Program-made: the position numbers and the translations under genes | Part shown: positions 10,823 to 18,957 of the stretch, piece after piece | How positions within the stretch are numbered: position 1 is the stretch's first letter | How the letters are laid out: the number at the start of each line of letters is the position of its first letter | Assembly: GCF_010868145.1 (NCBI RefSeq) | Contig: NZ_JAAGUY010000006.1 | Span: 170,967 to 234,966 of the forward strand | Direction of reading: 5' to 3' | Origin: Nocardia cyriacigeorgica | GTDB taxonomy: Bacteria > Actinomycetota > Actinomycetes > Mycobacteriales > Mycobacteriaceae | DNA: 64,000 bases | The notes under the pieces: model-generated | Told to the model about the DNA's origin: nothing | The model's input: the letters and a program-made list of their open reading frames with translations, nothing else | Databases searched by the model: none

Positions 10823-11200
10823 TTGACTCGAAGGCTGCCAGTTGATCACACTGTGTTAGTGGCAGCTAATGGAGTCCGGGCGATCGAAGCGCTTGCCGAC
10901 CCCACCAGGCGGGCGATATTCGAAGCGCTTCCGCATGCGCAGCGGTCAGTGGGTGATCTGGCCGCTGATGTCGGGGTCAGCAGTTCAGCGGTTTCGCAGC
11001 ATCTGCGGGTGCTGCGGGAGGCGCGGCTGGTGATGATGCGACCGGACGGCAACCGGAGGCTGTACTTCCTTGACCCGCGTGGTCTGGCCGATGCACGCGA
11101 CTACGTCGAGCGGTTCTGGCCCAGCGCCATGGCGGCCTATTCCGCGGCGGTGCACACCGCGCGCCTGGAAGAAGAAGGCCCTCAGCCGACGCGGCGGTAG
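10823..11200 (+). CDS. ArsR-family winged-helix transcriptional regulator
   Basis: 125 residues with the winged HTH of the family: ADPTRRAIFEAL, then the recognition region VSSSAVSQHLRVLREARLV and the wing DGNRRLYFLDP. There is no cysteine-rich metal site of the ArsR/CadC kind, so the effector is probably not a thiophilic metal; similar short proteins regulate polyketide cyclase/SRPBCC genes, but none is adjacent. The frame opens with TTG at 10823; GTG at 10853 or 10859 are equally plausible starts. A TTGACA box lies at 10779-10784. Its end overlaps the convergent GT9 gene by 19 bases. Confidence 0.88.
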   Translation: MTRRLPVDHTVLVAANGVRAIEALADPTRRAIFEALPHAQRSVGDLAADVGVSSSAVSQHLRVLREARLVMMRPDGNRRLYFLDPRGLADARDYVERFWPSAMAAYSAAVHTARLEEEGPQPTRR

Positions 11201-12165
11201 GCGCGGGGACGGTCGCCGCCGGCTCCGGCCCAGGTGTGCTTGCCGAGCTGGGCATCGACCGCGCCGATCACCTCGCTCACCCCGATCCGCAGCAGGCCCG
11301 CGTCGGTGCTGTCGGCGTTCGGGTCGCCGACCTGGCCCGCCCACAGCACGTCATGCCTGCCGAGCAGATGCGGCGGCGGCCCGCCCCGGCGCGGGGGAGT
11401 CGGGCCGAACAGCTGCACCGTGCGGGTGCCGAACGCGGTGGCCAGATGCGCGACCCCGGTATCCCCACACAGCACCAGTGCGGCCTCGGCGACCGTCGCG
11501 GCCAGTTCGATCAGGTTCTGCTCACCGGCGAGGACGCGATGCGGAGGCAGTCCGGCGCGGGCGGCGATACCGAGGGCGATCTCGCGCTCGAACTCGTCGC
11601 CGGTAATGACTACCTCCCGGCCGAGCACCGACTGATGCCGGATGACCGCGGCGAACCGGTCCGGTGGCCAGCGGCGTGCGGGCGCGCCCGCACCGATGTG
11701 CACGACGACGGCATCACGGTGGCTCGTGGTGGCGACCGGCGGAACCAGTCCGAGGTTGCGGCGGTCGGCGTCGATGCCGTCGAACTCGAGCAGATGGCAC
11801 CAGCGGTCGACCAGGTGCATGTCCGGCTCCCACTGCGGACCCGGCAGCTCGGGGAAGGCAGGGTTGGCGTAGGTGAGGATGCGACGGGCATCGGTCTTGA
11901 TCAGCTCGACGATCGACTCGGTGTCCGGACCGTGCAGATTCACCGCGAGATCGGGTGCGCGGCCGTCCCAGCGGAGACTGCCACCCTCGGCGGTGGGGAC
12001 CATCGCGTCGACCGAAGTGATCAGGTCGACGATCGGACGCAGCCGGTGCGGTGCCGCCAGGACGATGCGGTCGTCCGGCCTGGCCCGGCGAAGCGCGCGC
12101 AACGCCGGGACCGCGGTGAGCAGATCACCGAGACCGCGTGCCTGAAGCACGAGAACAACCGACAC
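11182..12165 (-). CDS. Glycosyltransferase family 9 (heptosyltransferase-like)
   Basis: 327 residues with the two Rossmann halves of GT-B family 9: N-terminal QARGLGDLLTAVPALRAL and C-terminal CGDTGVAHLATAFGTRTVQLFGP-type nucleotide-sugar site. In Gram-negatives such enzymes add heptose to LPS; in actinomycetes the acceptor is unknown and could be a cell-envelope glycan or glycolipid. The start codon at 12163-12165 gives MSVVLVLQARG, the usual beginning. It stands alone, convergent with the ArsR gene. Confidence 0.9.
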   Translation of the reverse strand: MSVVLVLQARGLGDLLTAVPALRALRRARPDDRIVLAAPHRLRPIVDLITSVDAMVPTAEGGSLRWDGRAPDLAVNLHGPDTESIVELIKTDARRILTYANPAFPELPGPQWEPDMHLVDRWCHLLEFDGIDADRRNLGLVPPVATTSHRDAVVVHIGAGAPARRWPPDRFAAVIRHQSVLGREVVITGDEFEREIALGIAARAGLPPHRVLAGEQNLIELAATVAEAALVLCGDTGVAHLATAFGTRTVQLFGPTPPRRGGPPPHLLGRHDVLWAGQVGDPNADSTDAGLLRIGVSEVIGAVDAQLGKHTWAGAGGDRPRAYRRVG

Positions 12166-12400
12166 CCTCTTCTCCTAGCCACCCGAGACTCGTCTACCCG
12201 ACCCACTCGACTCACCTGACGGCGTTCACGACGAGAGCCATTGACCCACAATTACCCGGCGTATCCAGCGGCAAACGTGATAGTTGCGGCGTTCTCGGTC
12301 ACAGTTGGCCGGTCGCTTGCACGACCGCGGCGGCGGCGCGCGGGGCGGATGTATCGGCAAATATCCAGAGAACCAGTGGTTTCGGGCATAACATCACTTC

Positions 12401-12982
12401 ATGACGACCAATATCATCCCGCAGGGCACGGTGCAGGCCCTCGCGCGTGCCGCCTGGCAATCGATCTTGGTCACCGGATTGCTTTCGGTGATCCTCGGCA
12501 TCCTGATCCTGGTGTGGCCGGGCAAGACGCTGCTGGTCGCCGGCATCATCTTCGGCATCTACCTGGTGGTCAGCGGTCTGTTGCAGCTGCTCGCCGCGTT
12601 CGCGGCGCCCGCGAGTACGGGTATGCGGGTGCTCTATTTCATCACCGGCGTGCTGTCGATCGTCATCGGTGTCTTCTGCTTCCGCGACGAGCTGACCTCG
12701 ATCCTGCTGCTCGGGTTGTGGATCGGAATCGGCTGGCTGTTCCGCGGCATCGCGGTGGCGATGGCCGCGCTCTCCGAGCCGGATCTGCCGGGCCGCGGCT
12801 GGCAGGGCTTCTTCGGCGTGATCACCGCCATCGCCGGTGTCGTGCTGATCGTCTGGCCGGTCGAGTCGATCACCACCCTGGCCGTGGTGGCAGGTATCTG
12901 GCTGATCGTGCTCGGCATCATCGAGATGGTCACCGCCTTCGGCGTGCGTAAGGACGCGAAGGATCTGGGTGTTCCGGCATAG
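12401..12982 (+). CDS. HdeD-like (DUF308) membrane protein
   Basis: 193 residues with six hydrophobic segments in three internally similar hairpins, including the recurring pattern LSVILGILILVWPGKTL and ITAIAGVVLIVWPVESI. This matches the HdeD/DUF308 family, named for acid resistance in E. coli but of unproven role in actinomycetes. Start ATG at 12401. The 235-base gap upstream holds no further gene. Confidence 0.88.
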   Translation: MTTNIIPQGTVQALARAAWQSILVTGLLSVILGILILVWPGKTLLVAGIIFGIYLVVSGLLQLLAAFAAPASTGMRVLYFITGVLSIVIGVFCFRDELTSILLLGLWIGIGWLFRGIAVAMAALSEPDLPGRGWQGFFGVITAIAGVVLIVWPVESITTLAVVAGIWLIVLGIIEMVTAFGVRKDAKDLGVPA

Positions 12983-13055
12983 CGCGCGTCATGGCACAAT
13001 CGCAGGGTTATCGGTCGACGTCGGGGGTCGACATCGAAAGGAACTGGAGGCACGA

Positions 13056-13361
13056 ATGTTTCGTACTGCTGGGATCGTCGGTGCGCTGGCCACCGCGGGC
13101 GCCATCGCCCTGCTCGCGCCGGGCGCCGCTCACGCCGCGGGTGGCACCCTGAACCTGAACGGTGAGCTGCACGCGAACCCGGTGGGCTGCTTCAACACCA
13201 GCGACAGCTTCTACTCGACGCTGCAGACCACCGTGGGAAACTCCACTGATCGGGCCATCACGCTGTATGCGGGCGCCGACTGCGCCGGCCAGGCCCTTGG
13301 CGTCATCGAGCCCAACACCATCGGCTACGTGCCCACCGGCGGCAGCGTCTCGGTGCAGTAG
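13056..13361 (+). CDS. Small exported protein of unknown function
   Basis: 101 residues. A classic signal peptide (MFRTAG, hydrophobic core, AHA cleavage site about residue 27) releases a mature domain of about 74 residues with two cysteines (C45 and C76) that could form a disulfide. The mature part is Gly/Thr/Asn-rich and probably all-beta. ATG at 13056 is preceded by GGAACTGGAGG with correct spacing. A perfect terminator follows 22 bases after the stop, so this is a single-gene unit. No enzyme motif is visible. Confidence 0.85.
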   Translation: MFRTAGIVGALATAGAIALLAPGAAHAAGGTLNLNGELHANPVGCFNTSDSFYSTLQTTVGNSTDRAITLYAGADCAGQALGVIEPNTIGYVPTGGSVSVQ

Positions 13362-13383
13362 CACCGGCCCCGCCGAAGACGAC

Positions 13384-13413
13384 GTGGACCCCGTGAGGCA
13401 TCACGGGGTCCAC
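13384..13413 (+). terminator. Perfect hairpin terminator of the small exported-protein gene
   Basis: GTGGACCCCGTGA / TCACGGGGTCCAC, 13 bp, four-base loop, 22 bases after the stop. Confidence 0.75.
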
Positions 13414-13519
13414 TCGTGTGTTCGGGCTCGGTCATCGGCGAGTCGGTAGCGCGAAGCCCCGATAGAACGTCCAGAACCCAGGCGCTCCCGCCGCCGTGGC
13501 GGCATGTCAGGACACTGCG

Positions 13520-13564
13520 AGGCCGGCCCGACGTCGATTCGTTTCCGAAGACGTGGGCCGGCCT
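13520..13564 (-). terminator. Terminator of the flavoprotein-esterase operon
   Basis: AGGCCGGCCC / GGGCCGGCCT, 10-bp arms, with an inner ACGT pairing, placed 17 bases past the flavoprotein stop on the minus strand. Confidence 0.6.
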
Positions 13565-13581
13565 CCTCCGGTCGTGCCCGA

Positions 13582-15273
13582 TCAGGAGCGCGCGGCGGCG
13601 TCCCGTGCGGCGATGTAGCCGTAGACGAGCCCCTGGCCGATCGTCGCGCCTGCGCCCGGATAAGTGCGGCCGAACGCGTTGGCCGCGGTATTGCCGATGG
13701 CGTAGAGGCCATCGATGACGCTGCCGTCCTCGCGCAGCACCCTGGCCCGCTCGTCGGCCCGCACACCGCCGCAGGTGCCGAGGTCACTCAGCGTCATCCG
13801 CACCGCGTAGAGCGATCCCTGGTCGACCGGACGCAGGTTGGGGTTCGGCGCGATCGTCGGATCGCCGTAATAGCGGTCGTAGGCGCTCTGCCCGCGCCGG
13901 AACTCGCTGTCGGTGCCCGCGGCGGCGTCGTCGTTGAACCGGCGCAGCGTATCGGTGAACGCATCGGCGGGGACGCCGATCTTTTCGGCCAGCTCGGCCG
14001 GGTCGGTGGCGCGGTGGGCGATCCCGGCCTCGTACCACGACTTCGGCAGTGGCTGACGGGGAAACAGGCCCGCCGCGAAGATGTAGCTGTTGCGGTACTT
14101 CTGATCGAAGACGATCCACATCGATTCGACGGGGTCACCGTTGCGTTCGCGGTCGAGAATCCGCTGGCCGAACGACATGTAATCGGTCGACTCGTTGATG
14201 AAGCGCCGGCCGGTGTTGTCGACGATGAACGACCCTGGCAGCGAACGCTCGGCCAACATGACGACCGGCGCGGCTCCGGGAAGCGGCGCCACCGCGGGGA
14301 ACCACCAGGACTGATCCATCAGATCGATCGCCGCACCGGTGTCCTGTGCCAGCCGAATCGCGTCGCCGGTGTTGCCTTCGGCGCCGAGGCTCTCGTGATC
14401 ACGCAGCTGCGGGGACTGGAACTTGTGGCGCATGGCCATGTCGTGGTCGAAGCCACCCGCGGCGAGTACCACGCCGCGACGGGCGGTGACCGTCACCTCG
14501 CGCCCGCCCTGTGCGACGACCGCCCCCGTGACCCGATTCCCCGTGGTGGACAGGCGAACCAGCTCGGTCTCGGTCCACACCGGAATACCGGCACGCACCA
14601 CACCGGCGTACAGACCCGCTGCCAGCGCCTGGCCGCCGGCCACATATTCACGGCGCAGCGCCAGGCCGCCGATCCCCTGGGCGAGGCGCTTGATGATGCG
14701 GGAAATGCCTTTGCGGGGCACCCGCGCCATCAGGTTCATCCATTTGTAGTCGGCACCGGTGGTCGGCATGGGAACCGGTGCCTCCATCAGTCCGGGACGC
14801 AGCCGGGCGCGGTCGCTGCCGAGCGACGACACATTGAACGGCTTGCACTCGCAGGTGCGCCCGATGGCCGATCCGCCCGGCAGTTCGGGGTGGTAGTCCG
14901 AATATCCCTCGGCCCAGAAGAACTTCATCGGCGTCGCGCGTTCGAGCATGTCGACTGTCGCATCGCTGTTTTCGACGAAGGCATGGCCGCGTTCGGCGGG
15001 CGCGGAATCACCGACGACTGCGCGCACGTAGGTTTCGGCGCGCTCCCGGGTATCCCCGGTGCCTGCTTTGCGCAGAACAGGGTTGGCGGGCAGCCAGAAG
15101 GCGCCACCCGAACGGGCGGTCGAACCGCCCACGTACTCGGTCTTCTCGATGATCAGTGTCGAGAGCCCCAGCTCGTGCGCGGTCAGGGCGGCCGCCATTC
15201 CGGTGCCGGACCCGATCACCAGGAGATCGACAGTGAGTTCGTGTGCTGCCGCGGGTGCCGGCGCTTTTTTCAT
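13582..15273 (-). CDS. FAD-dependent oxidoreductase, 3-ketosteroid delta-1-dehydrogenase-like
   Basis: 563 residues. The N-terminal FAD fold has GSGTGMAAALTA and IIEK; the C-terminal FAD segment ends GLYAIGNTAANAFG followed by TYPGAGATIGQG, matching the part of KstD that carries the catalytic Tyr and Gly. A tyrosine-bearing SDYHPELPGG loop also fits the family. KstD enzymes introduce the C1-C2 double bond in steroid ring A; related flavoproteins act on other ketones or fumarate-like acids. ATG at 15273 overlaps the esterase stop by four bases. No other steroid-catabolism gene is in view, so the substrate is uncertain. Confidence 0.85.
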   Translation of the reverse strand: MKKAPAPAAAHELTVDLLVIGSGTGMAAALTAHELGLSTLIIEKTEYVGGSTARSGGAFWLPANPVLRKAGTGDTRERAETYVRAVVGDSAPAERGHAFVENSDATVDMLERATPMKFFWAEGYSDYHPELPGGSAIGRTCECKPFNVSSLGSDRARLRPGLMEAPVPMPTTGADYKWMNLMARVPRKGISRIIKRLAQGIGGLALRREYVAGGQALAAGLYAGVVRAGIPVWTETELVRLSTTGNRVTGAVVAQGGREVTVTARRGVVLAAGGFDHDMAMRHKFQSPQLRDHESLGAEGNTGDAIRLAQDTGAAIDLMDQSWWFPAVAPLPGAAPVVMLAERSLPGSFIVDNTGRRFINESTDYMSFGQRILDRERNGDPVESMWIVFDQKYRNSYIFAAGLFPRQPLPKSWYEAGIAHRATDPAELAEKIGVPADAFTDTLRRFNDDAAAGTDSEFRRGQSAYDRYYGDPTIAPNPNLRPVDQGSLYAVRMTLSDLGTCGGVRADERARVLREDGSVIDGLYAIGNTAANAFGRTYPGAGATIGQGLVYGYIAARDAAARS

Positions 15274-16259
15274 CGGTGTACTCCTTCACCTGGGCCGGCC
15301 ATCGGCGCCAGTAGTTCACGCAACATGTCCCAAATCTCTTGCCGGGCGGCTGTGGTGGGCGTCAGATCGGCGAATGTCAGAAAGCCGTGAAACAACCCGT
15401 CGTAGCGGCGATGTCGCACCGGCACCCCCGCGGCCGCCAACTCGTGCGCGTATGTGTCGCCCGATGAGCACGGCGGGTCGAGTTCTGCGGTGATCACCAC
15501 GGCCGGTGGCAGGCCCGCCAGCGATGGCGCTCGTGTCGGTACGAGCCGCGGGTCATCCGTGCCGTTGGGGGCGTATTGCTGCCAGTACCAGCGCATCGCG
15601 GCGGCGGTGTTGTAGTACCCGCTGCCGTACCGGCGATACGACTCCGTCTCGAAGTCGTCATCGATCACCGGATACAGCAGGACCTGACCCGACAGCGCCG
15701 GGCCGCCGCGCTCCCTGGCGGCGATGGCGACCGTTGCCGCGAGGTTCCCGCCTGCGCTGTCACCGGCGACGGCGATGCGGGTGGGGTCGCCGCCGAATTC
15801 CGCGGCATGCGCCGCCGCCCATTCGAGCGCGGCGTACATATCGTCGTGGGCCGCCGGTCCCTGATGTTCGGGAGCGAGGCGGTAGTCCACCGAGACGACC
15901 ACCGCTCCGACACCCTCGGCCATCGACCGGCAGAATTCGTCATGGGTGTCCAGGTCGCAGAACACGAAGCCGCCACCATGGGCGAACACGACGACCGGCA
16001 GCGCCTGATCGTCGCGATGCGGCCGATAGATCCGCAGGTCGAGCCGACCGCCCGGCCCGTCGATGCCGATATCGCGCGCCTGCTGCATATCGGGGAGTTT
16101 CGTCAGCGGCCCGCGACGGCCGCGTATCGCTTGCCGCAGCTGCGGGGCCTGCATGGTCGTCACATCGGGGAATCCGGCATCGAGTGCGGCCAGCAGCGCC
16201 GCCACCTCGGGGTCGAGTACCGGTGCAGCTGCGTGTTTCGGAACAGCATTGGCGTCCAC
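15270..16259 (-). CDS. Alpha/beta hydrolase (hormone-sensitive-lipase family esterase)
   Basis: 329 residues with the HSL-family oxyanion motif HGGGF and nucleophile elbow GDSAGG; a downstream Asp (AELDPP) and His (GLFHGF) complete a plausible triad. It hydrolyses acyl esters of small or medium hydrophobic alcohols. GTG start at 16257-16259 with AGGAGG eight bases before. It is the first gene of a two-gene minus-strand operon with the KstD-like flavoprotein (ATGA overlap), suggesting de-esterification then dehydrogenation of one substrate class; that pairing is inference. Confidence 0.92.
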   Translation of the reverse strand: MDANAVPKHAAAPVLDPEVAALLAALDAGFPDVTTMQAPQLRQAIRGRRGPLTKLPDMQQARDIGIDGPGGRLDLRIYRPHRDDQALPVVVFAHGGGFVFCDLDTHDEFCRSMAEGVGAVVVSVDYRLAPEHQGPAAHDDMYAALEWAAAHAAEFGGDPTRIAVAGDSAGGNLAATVAIAARERGGPALSGQVLLYPVIDDDFETESYRRYGSGYYNTAAAMRWYWQQYAPNGTDDPRLVPTRAPSLAGLPPAVVITAELDPPCSSGDTYAHELAAAGVPVRHRRYDGLFHGFLTFADLTPTTAARQEIWDMLRELLAPMAGPGEGVHR

Positions 16260-16518
16260 GGGCGCGGCCTCCTGCGATCGGTGTGGTCTGTGACACTCGA
16301 GCTCGAGCTCGGCGCCACAGTAAGTCGCCTGCCTGCCACCGACAGCCGGTGTTCCCGAACAGTGGACATCTGGCGTCCGCCGGGCGCCGAAACCTCAGAG
16401 TGCAACCTTGCGTAGATGCCTCGTGCCTGATGTCCCGCTCACCGAACCGCGTTCTCGGCAGCTGGGCCGCGAACCGGTTGGCTGGTCCACAGATCGACCG
16501 AAAGGATGTGAGGTGCCC

Positions 16519-17406
16519 ATGGGTGGATCGCTCGACGGCAAGGTCGCGCTGGTCACCGGAAGCAGCCGGGGCATCGGCCGCGCGATCGCGCAGCGCCTGG
16601 CGTCCGAGGGCGCCATGGTGGTGGTGACCGCGCGGTCGGTCGAACCGTCGGCGTCGACTCGTTTCGGGATGAGCGAAACCATTCCCGGCACGGTCGCCGA
16701 GACGGTCGCGTTGATCGAGGCCGCGGGCGGCAGGGCCATCGCCATTCCCGCGGACCTGACTGATCAGCACGCACGCGATGGGCTCGTCGATGCCGTCGTC
16801 CGAGAAACCGGTGGGATCGACATCCTTGTCAACAACGCCGGTTTCGCCGATTACGCGCGAGTGGACGAGATGTCGATGGATACCTTCGACCGGACGATCG
16901 ACCATTATCTGCGAATCCCGTTCGCGCTGTCCCGAGCCGCGATTCCGCATCTGCGGGTGCGGGGCGCGGGCTGGATCGTCAACATCGGTTCGGTCACCGG
17001 GGTGAGCCCGGTTCGCCCGTTCCGCGACTACAACAAGTCCGGTGGGGATGTCGTTTATGCGGCTACCAAGGCCGCACTGCATCGATTCACCCAGGGTCTG
17101 GCCGCCGAGCTGCTCGACGACGATATCGCTGTCAACGCGGTCGGGCCGTCGACGGCGATCATGACCGCGGGTGCCGCTGGTCTGATGCCGGACGGATACG
17201 AGACCGAACCCGTCGAATACCTGGCCGAGACAGTTCTGGCCATGTGCCAGCGGCCTGCGGCCGAACGCACCGGTCTGGTGGCATTCAGCCTGCACTTCCC
17301 CTGGCATCACGAGCTTCCGGTGTTCAGCCTCGACGGCACCGAGCTGCTGCCCCGCCGACGGCCGCCGGAGTGGGCGAATCCCCATGTGAGCGCGACCGGA
17401 CTCTGA
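16519..17406 (+). CDS. Short-chain dehydrogenase/reductase
   Basis: 295 residues, classical SDR: cofactor loop TGSSRGIGRA, NNAG at LVNNAGFAD, catalytic Ser in NIGSVTG and YAATK (YxxxK). It would catalyse NAD(P)-dependent alcohol/ketone exchange. The ATG at 16519 follows GAGG closely; GTG at 16513 is an in-frame alternative with AAAGGA before it. It diverges from the esterase gene across a 259-base gap containing only a short TCGAGCTCGA palindrome. Confidence 0.9.
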   Translation: MGGSLDGKVALVTGSSRGIGRAIAQRLASEGAMVVVTARSVEPSASTRFGMSETIPGTVAETVALIEAAGGRAIAIPADLTDQHARDGLVDAVVRETGGIDILVNNAGFADYARVDEMSMDTFDRTIDHYLRIPFALSRAAIPHLRVRGAGWIVNIGSVTGVSPVRPFRDYNKSGGDVVYAATKAALHRFTQGLAAELLDDDIAVNAVGPSTAIMTAGAAGLMPDGYETEPVEYLAETVLAMCQRPAAERTGLVAFSLHFPWHHELPVFSLDGTELLPRRRPPEWANPHVSATGL

Positions 17407-17554
17407 CTCCGCAGACCGCTCGGCCTGGCCGATCGGCGCGTGTCGAAGCCGTGGTTGGCTGCCGATTGCGTCGCTCGGTTGTAGCGCTGACGTCGGTACC
17501 GGCAGTACGCGATACGGTGACAGCGTCCGCAAGTGCATCGACAAGGAGCCGATC

Positions 17555-18166
17555 GTGAGTGAACGTGTCCCGAGCCAGTGGGAGGAGATCACCGCGGCGG
17601 ATCCGGCGCATTCGGCCTGGTATGTGGAGCGGTTCCGCGGACTGGCGGCGCAGGGACAGGACATCGTGGGGGAGGCGCGGCTGATCGACGCGATGATCGG
17701 CCGGGGTTCGCGAGTGCTCGACGCGGGATGCGGGCCGGGGCGGATCGGCGGATATCTGCACGAGGCCGGTCATGTGGTCGTCGGGGTGGATGTGGACCCG
17801 GTGCTGATCGCGGCGGCGGAACAGGACCATCCCGGACCGACCTGGCTGGTCGGTGACCTGGCCGAACTCGACCTGCCCGCGCGCAACGTCGAGGCAGACT
17901 TCGACGTGATCGTGTGCGCGGGCAATGTGATGACCTTCCTCGCGCCCTCCACCCGACAGCAGGTGCTCACGCGATACGCGCACCACCTCGCACCGACCGG
18001 GCGGGCCGTTATCGGATTCGGTGCCGACCGCGGATACGAGTTCGAGCAGTTCTTCACCGACGCCTCGGCAGGCGGCCTTGCCGTTGACCTACGGCTGTCG
18101 ACCTGGGACCTGCGCCCGTTCACCGATGACTCCGACTTCCTGGTGGCCGTGTTCACCCGAGCCTGA
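17555..18166 (+). CDS. Class I SAM-dependent methyltransferase
   Basis: 203 residues with motif I VLDAGCGPGRIGGYL, the acidic loop GVDVDP and a following strand DVIVCAGNVM. The N-terminal helix RGLAAQGQDIVGEARLID precedes the Rossmann fold as in small actinobacterial methyltransferases. GTG at 17555 with AAGGAG upstream. Substrate unknown; no operon partner is apparent. Confidence 0.88.
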   Translation: MSERVPSQWEEITAADPAHSAWYVERFRGLAAQGQDIVGEARLIDAMIGRGSRVLDAGCGPGRIGGYLHEAGHVVVGVDVDPVLIAAAEQDHPGPTWLVGDLAELDLPARNVEADFDVIVCAGNVMTFLAPSTRQQVLTRYAHHLAPTGRAVIGFGADRGYEFEQFFTDASAGGLAVDLRLSTWDLRPFTDDSDFLVAVFTRA

Positions 18167-18436
18167 ACGCCCGACATTATTCATGGTTGTTCGGCATTGA
18201 AGTGCAACGCAATTCGGTGGCATCGAGCCGGCCGTGCAGGCCCTGGAGATAATTACGACGGATCCGGGTATTCGAGTGCAGCCGAGCACATTTTGCGCGC
18301 CACACTGCCGTCCGAGCTGGGCTGACGTCCCTGCAGGAACCGATGCCCGAGCAGGGCATTCTCACGCGAATCAGGACCGTTCATGTCGAGTCCGCGTGCA
18401 GGTGGCTCGGTGAATCCGGCCGTGAAAGCTGACATC

Positions 18437-18614
18437 TGTGTAATTTATGTTCAGCTGGAAACTAATTTGCTGACGCAATATGAGTTCAACTCGAGTTCAT
18501 CTGAAGTTGTGTCACGTTAAGATCGATAAATGATCACGTTCAGATAACGGCACTACCAATGTTGGCGGCGGTGCAAAAGCGTCGCAATATTCACGCACAA
18601 GGGCAGGAGTGACA
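18437..18614 (+). promoter_or_regulatory. AT-rich promoter region before the 32-codon gene, with repeated GAGTTCA
   Basis: The 448-base gap from 18167 contains no convincing gene, and from about 18437 it becomes strikingly AT-rich for this genome. GAGTTCA occurs at 18482-18488 and 18493-18499, 11 bp apart on the same face of the helix, and the shorter GTTCA recurs at 18449 and 18538. TAAGAT at 18518-18523 is a possible -10. The repeats may bind a regulator of the small gene. Confidence 0.45.
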
Positions 18615-18713
18615 ATGGGTTCAGTGGATTTGGGGAGCCTCGGCGACCTTCTGGGTGCATTCGGTGACATCTTCAGTGGCCTCGGCGGGCTTTCGAGCTT
18701 CTCTGCCGAATAA
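18615..18713 (+). CDS. 32-residue acidic Gly/Leu/Phe-rich protein
   Basis: A free-standing short gene: ATG at 18615 with AGGAGTG six bases upstream, TAA at 18711-18713 and a perfect 16-bp terminator 20 bases later. The product starts MGSVDLGSLGDLLGAF and ends in SSFSAE; it has four acidic residues, no Lys, Arg or Cys, and no signal peptide. Leu, Ile and Phe recur every three or four residues, which would give an amphipathic helix. It resembles in size and style the PorA/PorH pore peptides of Corynebacterium, but I cannot show homology. Confidence 0.65.
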   Translation: MGSVDLGSLGDLLGAFGDIFSGLGGLSSFSAE

Positions 18714-18732
18714 GTAGGTAGGCCACCACCTT

Positions 18733-18767
18733 CGACAGCCCGCCGGATGCGATCCGGCGGGCTGTCG
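18733..18767 (+). terminator. Perfect terminator after the 32-codon gene
   Basis: CGACAGCCCGCCGGAT / ATCCGGCGGGCTGTCG, 16-bp arms with a three-base loop. It is one of the strongest hairpins in the window and indicates that the small gene is its own transcription unit. Confidence 0.8.
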
Positions 18768-18860
18768 GCTTATGGCGCTCATCCGTCGTCACGGCCTGGT
18801 GGCGCGGGCGATCGGCGTCGCGGGCCTCGGTATTTGGTAGGGCCCCTTGCCAAAGTTGTC

Positions 18861-18893
18861 AGTCTGGTAGAGACTCTTGCCAGAATGCTGGCA
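18861..18893 (+). promoter_or_regulatory. Two adjacent inverted repeats upstream of the MpaB-family gene
   Basis: AGTCT-GGTAG-AGACT at 18861-18875 is followed by TGCCAG-AATG-CTGGCA at 18878-18893. TTGCCA also occurs as a direct repeat at 18847 and 18877. The cluster lies 65-97 bases before the start codon and looks like a repressor site in the promoter. Confidence 0.45.
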
Positions 18894-18957
18894 GCGGGGC
18901 GTGGATCGATCGCGCAGTGCCGGCGCGACCCATGCCTACTCAAAGGAGAGTGCGCCC

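Noticed and set aside
13504..15390. 628-codon plus-strand frame over the KstD-like gene
   Set aside because: Shadow of the minus-strand flavoprotein, whose FAD motifs are clear; the product is low-complexity.
13582..16259. Steroid-catabolism cluster
   Set aside because: Only one KstD-like gene and an esterase are present; no kshA, hsa or mce genes and no KstR-type box were seen.
15940..17664. 574-codon minus-strand frame across esterase start, SDR and methyltransferase start
   Set aside because: Crosses three recognised genes and a promoter; no family motif.
18089..18435. Minus-strand ORFs in the gap after the methyltransferase
   Set aside because: Short, mutually overlapping, no ribosome-binding site, no domain.
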